Assembly: GCF_037076525.1 (NCBI RefSeq)
Contig: NZ_AP029018.1
Coordinates: forward strand, 1,364,001 to 1,428,000
Direction: 5' to 3'
Origin: Selenomonas sp. TAMA-11512
Lineage (GTDB): Bacteria; Bacillota; Negativicutes; Selenomonadales; Selenomonadaceae
Length of the DNA: 64,000 nucleotides
The position numbers and the translations under genes were made by a program. Below the pieces are notes generated by a model. The model was given only the letters and a program-made list of their open reading frames with translations, had not been told where the DNA came from and ran no database searches. Positions within the stretch are counted from its first letter, which is position 1. Each line of letters opens with the position of its first letter. This document shows, piece after piece, positions 15,667-21,893 of this stretch.

Positions 15667-15795
15667 GATGTGCTCATGGAGAGTGCAGCCAACTTTCTTT
15701 GCCTCCGCCTTCAGCTCCTCATAGAGTGCCCTCGGAAGCCGCAACGTCAGCGAAACTTTCGGGGGCTTTTCTTTTGCCATCAGCTGCAGTTTCAT
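15628..15795 (-). CDS. Ribbon-helix-helix protein (55 aa)
   Basis: 55 residues from ATG 15795, preceded by AAGGAGGCAAAGGAAA. VSLTLRLPRALYEELKAEAK and a second helix (TLHEHILFQLSLR) form an Arc/CopG fold. The first five residues (MKLQL) and the leader match those of the unrelated gene at 13810-14172, so a start module seems to have been exchanged. The 3' end overlaps the plus-strand Arc-like gene. Confidence 0.65.
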   Translation of the reverse strand: MKLQLMAKEKPPKVSLTLRLPRALYEELKAEAKKVGCTLHEHILFQLSLRKKVLP

Positions 15796-15813
15796 TTTCC
15801 TTTGCCTCCTTGT

Positions 15814-15841
15814 CTCTATGCCACCTTGTCAGGTGTCGGCT
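15814..15841. repeat. 28-bp direct repeat, copy 2
   Basis: Identical over 28 bases to 15193-15220. It lies between the ribbon-helix-helix gene and the Cro-like gene. Confidence 0.8.
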
Positions 15842-15863
15842 TCTTTTCTCTTGCAATAAATTA

Positions 15864-15877
15864 TCGCATTTATGCGA
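15864..15877. promoter_or_regulatory. Operator half-site pair O3 (TCGCA-N4-TGCGA)
   Basis: TCGCATTTATGCGA overlaps the stop codon of the Cro-like gene. It is the same palindrome as the two operators in the divergent promoter region, but 250 bp away, which would allow looping by repressor oligomers. Confidence 0.6.
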
Positions 15878-16088
15878 CTTCTATTCCAAAAAAAATAGCA
15901 TTTAAGTCTGCAAGATTAAGTTTCAATGTTTCAGCAATAATGTTAACTTCCCGAATTGTAAAAGCCTCCCCATCACTCTCTAGTTTCCGATAGAATGTGG
16001 ATCGATTGATCCCAAGTAAAGACGCCATTTTATCAGCATTCACTTTATACTCAACCATCCGCCCACGCAATCTATCTACGTTTACCAT
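15870..16088 (-). CDS. Cro-like regulator
   Basis: 72 residues from ATG 16088 with GGAGGTGATATC upstream. VDRLRGRMVEYKVNADKMAS and LLGINRSTFYRKLESDGEAF form a helix-turn-helix of the phage Cro/DUF739 type. It is transcribed away from the LexA/CI-type repressor, the usual lytic counterpart in a genetic switch. Operator O1 lies between its promoter and start codon and O3 over its stop. Confidence 0.75.
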   Translation of the reverse strand: MVNVDRLRGRMVEYKVNADKMASLLGINRSTFYRKLESDGEAFTIREVNIIAETLKLNLADLNAIFFGIEVA

Positions 16089-16111
16089 GATATCACCTCC
16101 ATAACTTAATT

Positions 16112-16209
16112 ATCGCATATATGCGATTTCTAATTATAGAATACGCTATTCATGTTTCAATGTCAAGCTATTTTTCGCAATTTATGCGAAAAATATTGCA
16201 TATCCGCGA
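16112..16209. promoter_or_regulatory. Lysogeny switch: divergent promoters and operators
   Basis: Minus strand promoter: TTGACA (16161-16166) and TATTCT (16138-16143), 17-bp spacer, towards the Cro-like gene. Plus strand promoter: TTGCAT (16197-16202) and TATTAT (about 16220-16225), 17-bp spacer, towards the repressor. Operators: O1 ATCGCATATATGCGAT (16112-16127), O2 TCGCAATTTATGCGA (16175-16189), and a degenerate TTGCATATCCGCGA over the repressor -35. O1 would block the Cro-like gene and the degenerate site would give self-control of the repressor. Confidence 0.75.
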
Positions 16210-16245
16210 GAAAGATGATATTATCAATAACAGGAGGTGCACGTT

Positions 16246-16872
16246 ATGACTATTGGTAGCCGCATACGAGAATATAGAAAAAAGCTAGACTTATCCGTTG
16301 ATGATGTCGCTGAAAAGTTAGGAAAAAACAGAGCAACTATCTATCGCTATGAAAGCGATGATATAGAAAATTTGCCTGCATCTGTACTCGAACCGCTGGC
16401 AAAAATCCTACAGACAACTCCTGCTGAATTGATGGGTTGGAAAAGAGAAAGTATTGATGATTTCTTTGCCTTGCCAAACATCGAGCCATACAATCCGACG
16501 ATGGTTCCCGTCATCGGCTCCATCGCCGCAGGCACTCCGATTCTCGCCGCCGAAAACATCGAAGGATACGCACCCCTACAAGGCAAAAACGCCGACTTCG
16601 CACTCACGGTCAAGGGCGACAGCATGATCGGCGATAACATACATCCCGGAGACATCGTCTTTATACGTCAGCAGCCGACCATTGAAATCGGCGAGATCGC
16701 CGCCGTCCTCATCGACGGCGATGCTACACTAAAGCACTTTTATCGAGACAGCGACTCTGTTACCCTTGTATCCTCCAACCCGAAATATAAACCCATGGTG
16801 TTCCGCAACGGCGACTGCGACGAGTTTCGAATCTTAGGTAAAGCCATCGCCTATTTACATGATCTGGAATGA
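16246..16872 (+). CDS. Self-cleaving prophage repressor (LexA/CI type, S24)
   Basis: 208 residues. N-terminal helix-turn-helix (SRIREYRKKLDLSVDDVAEK, then NRATIYRYES), then an S24 peptidase domain: cleavage-site dipeptide in GSIAAGTP (about residue 95), catalytic Ser in VKGDSMIGD (about residue 125), catalytic Lys in DGDATLKHF (about residue 163). RecA-stimulated self-cleavage would induce the prophage after DNA damage. The ATG at 16246 follows ACAGGAGG by 9 bases; a GTG 9 bp upstream is less likely. The last 30 bases of the gene recur behind the nuclease gene at 17970-18002. Confidence 0.92.
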   Translation: MTIGSRIREYRKKLDLSVDDVAEKLGKNRATIYRYESDDIENLPASVLEPLAKILQTTPAELMGWKRESIDDFFALPNIEPYNPTMVPVIGSIAAGTPILAAENIEGYAPLQGKNADFALTVKGDSMIGDNIHPGDIVFIRQQPTIEIGEIAAVLIDGDATLKHFYRDSDSVTLVSSNPKYKPMVFRNGDCDEFRILGKAIAYLHDLE

Positions 16873-16914
16873 TATCCCGTCGATGTTTTCATAACATACG
16901 TTAGGAGGATACCC

Positions 16915-17976
16915 GTGCTTTACTTCTTAATCTTTCTCCTAGTCATATCGTGGATATATATTCTGTGTTCTTCTTCCACTGTCAATCACTTAAATCAAAA
17001 GAATACAGAATTGAAGAACGAAAATCAAAGTCTGAAGCACGCGATTGAGGACTTAGAAGAGAAGGACCTATGTTGTGTGCAGTTGCGCGATACTTTATCG
17101 AAATACCGGCAAAGGTTAGAACAAATAGATGGATGGGAAAAACGCAAAGAGTCCGCTAGACAGAAGCGAATCGAAGCCGGTGCATGCTATGAGCGATATA
17201 TCGGATTTCTTTCAGAGGAAAAAGGGTTTTCTACTATATATTATGGCATATTAAAAGGATTTGATGACCATGGCATTGATTTGATCTGTGCAAGGGATAA
17301 ACGTATATATATTGCTCAATGTAAATACTGGAATCCGAGATACAGAAAGGTGAACTACAAAACCATTCTATACTTAATCGGTTCTACATTTTGGTTTTAT
17401 TCAACTTACATATCAAAAGATATTAAAGATTTTGCTGATGCTATGAGTCAAAAGAAAATTATTCCGCTATTGGTAGTCAGTCACAAGGTCACGGATCCTG
17501 CCATTCTTGCTCTTTCTAAGCGGTTGGGGGTTATCCTCATCGAAAAACCTATGCGCAGGCAAATGAATAAAACACCTATTAAGTATGCCGCCTCTATCCT
17601 TTCCAACGAAACCTCCTATATTACTCCCTCCGACTCTAAGACGGACTATGTTATCGCAAATATGGATAGAAACATCCAATTCTATCAAAATTTTGTTCAG
17701 ACTTACTTCAAAGAAATCCACTATTATTTAATCAAGAGAGTTCGTTCGACTCAACCTATAGAGGTTTTCTATCAAATATCATATAGAAATATAAAGGATT
17801 CTGATGAAGTGAAGCCTGATGAAACGATCTTTGATATAGAGCACTCCAGTGAGATAGAGTCTCCTGAATCAATAGTTAATGATGAGGAAGACTTTGATGA
17901 AATGAGCTTCGATGATGCGGAGGCTTATTTGGCAGCACATGGAGAGTATGATTCGAACTGGGAAAACACGCCATAA
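16915..17976 (+). CDS. Membrane-anchored Mrr-like restriction endonuclease-fold protein
   Basis: 353 residues from a GTG with TTAGGAGGATACCC upstream. Residues 1-20 are one membrane segment (LYFLIFLLVISWIYILCSS), 25-90 a coiled coil (NQKNTELKNENQSLKHAIED), 95-215 a PD-(D/E)xK nuclease domain of the Mrr type: YERYIGFL, then GIDLICARDKRIYIAQCKYW with the Asp and the Q-x-K pair, then a PLLVVSH strand. The C-terminal 130 residues are unknown and end in the acidic DEMSFDDAEAYLAAHGEYD tail shared with the gene at 13810. It lies next to the repressor, a common place for lysogeny-expressed exclusion genes. More A/T-rich than the phage structural genes. Confidence 0.72.
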   Translation: MLYFLIFLLVISWIYILCSSSTVNHLNQKNTELKNENQSLKHAIEDLEEKDLCCVQLRDTLSKYRQRLEQIDGWEKRKESARQKRIEAGACYERYIGFLSEEKGFSTIYYGILKGFDDHGIDLICARDKRIYIAQCKYWNPRYRKVNYKTILYLIGSTFWFYSTYISKDIKDFADAMSQKKIIPLLVVSHKVTDPAILALSKRLGVILIEKPMRRQMNKTPIKYAASILSNETSYITPSDSKTDYVIANMDRNIQFYQNFVQTYFKEIHYYLIKRVRSTQPIEVFYQISYRNIKDSDEVKPDETIFDIEHSSEIESPESIVNDEEDFDEMSFDDAEAYLAAHGEYDSNWENTP

Positions 17977-18002
17977 CCTATTTACACGATCCGGAATGAT
18001 AC
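17970..18002. repeat. Orphan copy of the repressor 3' end
   Basis: GCCAT-AA-CCTATTTACACGATCCGGAATGATA matches the last codons and stop of the repressor gene (16843-16875) with four differences, but here no repressor frame precedes it. It directly overlaps the stop region of the nuclease gene, marking the nuclease as an insert between duplicated ends. Confidence 0.75.
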
Positions 18003-18018
18003 ATAAGCAATCAAAAAA

Positions 18019-18034
18019 GCCGCCCAACGGCGGC
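18019..18034 (-). terminator. GC-rich stem-loop with T-run on the minus strand
   Basis: GCCGCC-CAAC-GGCGGC is a perfect 6-bp stem. Read on the minus strand it is followed by TTTTTT, the form of an intrinsic terminator; on the plus strand it lies just before the Shine-Dalgarno of the next gene, so it may also influence that start. Confidence 0.5.
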
Positions 18035-18049
18035 AGAAGGGAGGTTCTT

Positions 18050-18391
18050 ATGGGCGATGTATCTATGGAGACAATACGGGCACGAATCCAATCTGACGCG
18101 ATATCATGGACAACCCATGTCGCTACCCGTATGATAAAACGCAGCATAGCGCCGCTCGATGTGCTTTCCGTATTGCGTGACGGGCATATCATAGAGCATT
18201 ATCCCGAGGATTACCCGTTCCCGAGTTGCTTGGTTTTCGCCATAGTCGATGGCCGCCCTATACACGTTGTCTGCAGCATAGGAGATGAGCAGCTTTATGT
18301 CATAACCGCGTATCAGCCTGATGCGGCGCGATGGGATTCTACATTTACAAAACGCATTGACACTGACAATAAGGAGGAAGATCATGAATAA
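18050..18391 (+). CDS. DUF4258 protein, probable toxin of a toxin-antitoxin pair
   Basis: 113 residues. THVATRMIKRSIAPLDVLSV, then HIIEHYPEDYPFPSCLV, then HVVCSI and a YVITAY strand follow the DUF4258 pattern (H-x-x-x-R-M-x-x-R-x-I ... I-E-x-Y-P-x-D), a RelE/ParE-like fold. In many genomes it is followed by a YgiT-type zinc-finger protein, as here (8-bp overlap), a layout taken to be a toxin-antitoxin module. GAAGGGAGG precedes the ATG. RNase activity is a family expectation only. Confidence 0.75.
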   Translation: MGDVSMETIRARIQSDAISWTTHVATRMIKRSIAPLDVLSVLRDGHIIEHYPEDYPFPSCLVFAIVDGRPIHVVCSIGDEQLYVITAYQPDAARWDSTFTKRIDTDNKEEDHE

Positions 18392-18614
18392 GTGCACATT
18401 CTGCAAAGGTTCAACGAGGGAGGGACTTTCCACATTTACGGTTGAGATCGACTCCAGCGTCGTTGTGATTCGTAATGTTCCGTCCATGATCTGCGAGCAG
18501 TGCGGCGAGATCTACTACACAACAGAGGTCATGACTCGCATGTATCAGATCGCACAGCTGGTGAAAGACTCCATGTCGGAAGTGGCGATCGTGAACTACC
18601 ATCCGGCGGCATAG
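18384..18614 (+). CDS. YgiT/MqsA-type zinc-finger antitoxin
   Basis: 76 residues. Two C-x2-C knuckles (KCTFCKGS and ICEQCGEIYY) make the YgiT-type zinc finger; the middle VVVIRNVPSMICEQCGE and the tail with TRMYQIAQLV are typical of the N-terminal domain of MqsA-like antitoxins. There is no C-terminal helix-turn-helix, so DNA binding may be lacking. It overlaps the DUF4258 gene by 8 bp. A deleted relic of this gene lies at 21701-21750. Confidence 0.78.
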   Translation: MNKCTFCKGSTREGLSTFTVEIDSSVVVIRNVPSMICEQCGEIYYTTEVMTRMYQIAQLVKDSMSEVAIVNYHPAA

Positions 18615-18679
18615 TTCCTTTCATGCACGTTGATTCAAGTAATTTGACAGTTTTTCTGCAAAAACGTAAGTAAAATAAA
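18609..18679. repeat. 71-bp direct repeat, left copy (cargo boundary)
   Basis: Starts at the end of the antitoxin gene and runs downstream; it matches 21729-21799 with three mismatches. It contains TTGACA followed after 17 bases by TAAGTA, a possible weak promoter that would read into the ATPase/methylase cassette. A further 24 bp (18723-18746) match 21806-21829, so copy 1 has about 18 extra bases between the two blocks. Confidence 0.88.
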
Positions 18680-18807
18680 ACTAAATCTCCATTATTGAAA
18701 GGAGTTGATGCCCCTTTTTATTCATTCTCCGGTATGCCGCATCGGATACCCTGCACATTATCAATATCGGTTCTCGTGGAGATATTTACAAATAAGGAGG
18801 ATATGAC

Positions 18808-19020
18808 ATGAATGCAAATGAGCAAGAGATGCTTCGTCTCTATAATTTTCTGCCGGATGTTGATAAGGATTTCGCTCTCACGTTCATGAGGAAGCTTGTT
18901 CTTGCATGGGATCCTGACTTCACAAAACTCACGCCGATGGAACGCGCCGAGTTGGATTCCGCCCGTGAAGATTTTCGAAATGGAAACGCAGTTTCCCATG
19001 AGGATATTGACTGGAACTAA
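18808..19020 (+). CDS. Small antitoxin-like protein at head of ATPase cassette
   Basis: 70 residues from ATG 18808 with AAGGAGGATATGAC upstream. Helical: NEQEMLRLYNFLPDVDKDFA, then RKLVLAWDPDFTKLTPMERA and an ending GNAVSHEDIDWN. The ending resembles RelB/Phd-like antitoxins (A-x-x-[DE]-x-x-x-G-x-x-[VS]-x-x-[ED]-[DE]-[IV]), but no RelE-like toxin frame follows. Its stop overlaps a following ATG (TAATG at 19018-19022). It could be a solitary antitoxin or a component of the cassette. Confidence 0.6.
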   Translation: MNANEQEMLRLYNFLPDVDKDFALTFMRKLVLAWDPDFTKLTPMERAELDSAREDFRNGNAVSHEDIDWN

Positions 19021-19106
19021 TGATTGGACGGTCGATATCAGAGATTATCGCCGCCTGTCGAAACACCATGAAGAGGATTCCCAAACCAGATTTAGGAGGA
19101 GTAGAA

Positions 19107-20744
19107 ATGGCACCTATAGAACCGTCTGGCACTGAGACTATACCTCTGCCGGCAAAGAAGTCACGAAGGAGGAATACTCCGGTGTACGTCAGCAGAATCA
19201 AAAAGATGATTCTGCATAAGTTCCGTCAATTCGAGGAGAAGGAGATTCCAATTGCCAAAGGGTTGACCGTTATAGCGGGACATAATGCAACAGGAAAATC
19301 CACACTCCTTGCCGTCTTGGCCAATAGCTGCGAATGGAAAACCGAAAAACCTTTGATCAAGTCGAGTTTTCGAGGCGAATTTCCGGATATTATCAAAGCC
19401 TCGGCCGATCACGACCAAACACAATCTAATGTTATTGAAATTATCTTTTCCGACACTTCGGAGTCTAAAAGTGATTTTTCTGTGCCATTCCGTACTACGT
19501 GGCAAAGTAATCGGACACGCTTTCGGCTTATCCCTAAACATCATGGAACGGAATCTAAGCTCGGATATCCCATTATTTACCTCGGGCTCAGCAGATTGTA
19601 TCCTCTAGGCGAATGCAACAGCTCCACTTCGCTCAAATCGGTACCTGTCATTACGACATACTTTGAAACGAACCCAGGTGATAAAAACTGGTTGATTGAG
19701 ACTTATAAACGCATCTTGAATCAATCAAACATATTGGACGTAGACCCAAGACTTCATCCGGATGTGAAACAAAAGATATTTGCCGGTGTAAAAAACGAGG
19801 ATTACAATGGCCTTTGCAATTCATCCGGACAAGATAACCTGGGGCAAATCCTCCTATCCCTACTTTCATTCAGAAACCTGAAAAGACAACTTCAAAACAA
19901 CTCTGCTCCATGGAATGGAGGAATTTTCCTTATCGATGAACTGGATGCCGCGCTGCACCCTGCAGCACAGGTTCGGCTTCTCGATTTACTATCCAAGGAA
20001 TCCATTGAATTAGGTTTACAAATTGTATTCACAACCCATAGTTTATCCATGCTGGAACATTTCTATAAAAACGATGGTAGTCCAAGATACGTAGACAGCA
20101 CTGTCGTATATATTACGACACAGAATGACGCCCTATCTGTCGAAGAAACGCCTCCTCTTTCGATGATACGGAATGATATGCTTGTTGTGGATCCAGCTAC
20201 GCTATCTCTTTCCCCTGTCTTGGTTCTCACAGAAGATGCAGAGACACGCTGGTTTTTAGGAGAGATTTTGCCGGAGAATATAAAGCGTCAAATAAGAATG
20301 CCGGAAATGGGATGGGGCTGCGAAGAACTGGTAAAATTCAATCAAGAGACATTTCCAGCCCTAGAAAAATCCTTGATTGTCGTAGATGGCGATTTTAAGC
20401 TAGATGACGCCAAGGAATACAATCTTCTGGTATTACCCGGAAACAACTCTCCGGAAGGTGTTATTTACGATTTTCTCAAATCTTTGCAGCCGGACCATAC
20501 ACTGCTTAATAACTCTTTAGGAATTAACAAACGAGCTTTAGATGAGTATGGTCCATTCTCTTCCAAATATTATGATTTAACGTTAGATCGCAAAAAATAT
20601 AAAAAATGGTTCAGGGACAATAATGACCATCTTATGGCATTGAATGTTATTTCCTATTGGAGGGAGCAACATAAAAATGAAATTGATTCTTTCGTAGAGA
20701 AATTTCAATCCAAACTATCCAGCATCAAGGCTATGCGAAGATAA
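19107..20744 (+). CDS. OLD-like ATPase with C-terminal TOPRIM-like domain
   Basis: About 545 residues. ATPase part: Walker A GHNATGKST, a long inserted region, SGQDNLGQILLSLLS in the ABC-signature position, Walker B GIFLIDELDAALHP, and H-loop TTHSLSM. C-terminal part: LVLTEDAETRWFLGEIL with the TOPRIM-type glutamate, then LIVVDGDFKLDD with a D-x-D, as in OLD-family nucleases. Start: AGGAGG at 7 bases before ATG 19107 is much the best site; an earlier ATG at 19020 overlaps the upstream stop and would add 29 residues. OLD-family proteins act in phage defence (P2 Old, Gabija GajA). Followed by a DNA methylase. Confidence 0.75.
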   Translation: MAPIEPSGTETIPLPAKKSRRRNTPVYVSRIKKMILHKFRQFEEKEIPIAKGLTVIAGHNATGKSTLLAVLANSCEWKTEKPLIKSSFRGEFPDIIKASADHDQTQSNVIEIIFSDTSESKSDFSVPFRTTWQSNRTRFRLIPKHHGTESKLGYPIIYLGLSRLYPLGECNSSTSLKSVPVITTYFETNPGDKNWLIETYKRILNQSNILDVDPRLHPDVKQKIFAGVKNEDYNGLCNSSGQDNLGQILLSLLSFRNLKRQLQNNSAPWNGGIFLIDELDAALHPAAQVRLLDLLSKESIELGLQIVFTTHSLSMLEHFYKNDGSPRYVDSTVVYITTQNDALSVEETPPLSMIRNDMLVVDPATLSLSPVLVLTEDAETRWFLGEILPENIKRQIRMPEMGWGCEELVKFNQETFPALEKSLIVVDGDFKLDDAKEYNLLVLPGNNSPEGVIYDFLKSLQPDHTLLNNSLGINKRALDEYGPFSSKYYDLTLDRKKYKKWFRDNNDHLMALNVISYWREQHKNEIDSFVEKFQSKLSSIKAMRR

Positions 20745-20802
20745 TAAATCTATGGCCACCAAGCAATTCTTCTGCTATGATGGAGGAAAGGAGGTCTTGA
20801 CT

Positions 20803-21690
20803 ATGCCACATACATACACGCCCTTGCGTTATCCGGGCGGAAAAACGCAGCTGTCCAAATTCGTTCAACATACAATCGAAATCAACCACATGGTATCCCC
20901 TATTTATTGCGAGCCGTTTTGTGGCGGGGCTGGTGTTGCCATAGACCTTCTGCTGAAGCGGAAGGTTACCTCTATCATTCTCAATGATTTTGATATATGC
21001 ATATATTCTGTTTGGGAAGCCATCCTAAACGACACGAAAAAATTCCTGCAGAAGCTTAATGATACACCTGTCAATATAAATGCATGGCATGAACAACACA
21101 ACATCTATGAGGCGGGCAGAGCATCCGACAAATACAGTCTCGATCTTGCTTTTGCCACCTTCTTTTTGAACCGTACCAATATGTCCGGAATTATTACTGC
21201 TGGTCCCATCGGCGGCTTCGCGCAAAGCGGAAATTATAAACTGGATTGTCGCTACAATAAAGAGGCCTTGAAAAAAAAGATTTTAGACATTGCATCTATG
21301 CGAGATCGTATCCGTCTCTATCACATGGACGCTGCAGATTTGATCCGTGATATATTGGTTTATCAAGATCCGGCAAGACTGTTTGTATTCTTTGATCCCC
21401 CATATTATCAGCAAGGGAAAAACCTATATAAGAATGCATTTAACGACGAAGGTCATGTTGCCTTGGCAAATGCTATTCGCGAGATGAACACATTTAAGTG
21501 GATTCTCACCTATGACAATCATCAGCGAATTCAGGAGCTTTATCAAGATATCCCGCCCATGTGGTATAGTCTGCGATACATGGCCAATAAAAAGAGGAAT
21601 GAATTGGAGCTGTTTTTACACAGCCCGGAGACAATCGTCGAATCTTATGGCAAAGTGTTTTTTGATCGGCACATTCCTTTTGCTGTATAA
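20803..21690 (+). CDS. Dam-family DNA adenine N6-methyltransferase
   Basis: 295 residues. TPLRYPGGKTQLSKFV opens the D12/Dam class; motif I is EPFCGGAGVAIDLL with the glycine loop for S-adenosylmethionine, and the catalytic motif IV is FFDPPYYQ (about residue 205). The target-recognition insert lies between them, so the DNA site cannot be read off. I start at ATG 20803 (AGGAGG 8 bases upstream). The gene lies 58 bp after the ATPase and ends at a fossil antitoxin. Methylation could protect the prophage from the linked ATPase or from a host enzyme. Confidence 0.88.
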   Translation: MPHTYTPLRYPGGKTQLSKFVQHTIEINHMVSPIYCEPFCGGAGVAIDLLLKRKVTSIILNDFDICIYSVWEAILNDTKKFLQKLNDTPVNINAWHEQHNIYEAGRASDKYSLDLAFATFFLNRTNMSGIITAGPIGGFAQSGNYKLDCRYNKEALKKKILDIASMRDRIRLYHMDAADLIRDILVYQDPARLFVFFDPPYYQQGKNLYKNAFNDEGHVALANAIREMNTFKWILTYDNHQRIQELYQDIPPMWYSLRYMANKKRNELELFLHSPETIVESYGKVFFDRHIPFAV

Positions 21691-21700
21691 AGGAGGTTTT

Positions 21701-21750
21701 CATGAATAAGTGCACATTGTGGTGATTCGCATAGTTCCTTTCATGCACCT
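21701..21750 (+). pseudogene. Fossil of the YgiT antitoxin gene
   Basis: CATGAATAAGTGCACATT equals the first 18 bases around the antitoxin start (18383-18400) and still has AAAGGAGG upstream; GTGGTGATTCG matches an internal stretch (18462-18472, one mismatch) and GCATAGTTCC the stop region. The middle parts are lost, leaving a stop after seven codons. It shows that the cassette once sat between two full copies of the antitoxin gene. Confidence 0.8.
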
Positions 21751-21829
21751 TGATTCAAGTAATTTGACAGTTTTTCTTCAAAAACGTAAGTAAAACAAAG
21801 TCTTGCATTCTCCGGTATGCCGCATCGGA
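21729..21829. repeat. Direct repeat, right copy (cargo boundary)
   Basis: 21729-21799 matches 18609-18679 with three mismatches; 21806-21829 matches 18723-18746 exactly. The pair brackets 3.1 kb holding the small protein, ATPase and methylase. The TTGACA/TAAGTA pair in this copy would point at the integrase gene. Confidence 0.88.
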
Positions 21830-21836
21830 GAACCAT

Positions 21837-21865
21837 CTCTTGTAAAGCAAAACAGCAGGCCTTCC
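21837..21865. repeat. 29-bp direct repeat, right copy
   Basis: Perfect match to 13086-13114. It lies 28 bp before the integrase start. Confidence 0.9.
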
Positions 21866-21893
21866 ATCATTCATTTTATGGGAGGTTATCATC

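Noticed and set aside
19020-19107. RelE-like toxin following the 70-residue antitoxin-like protein
   Set aside because: The frames after 19020 give only the N-terminal extension of the ATPase; no toxin fold is readable.
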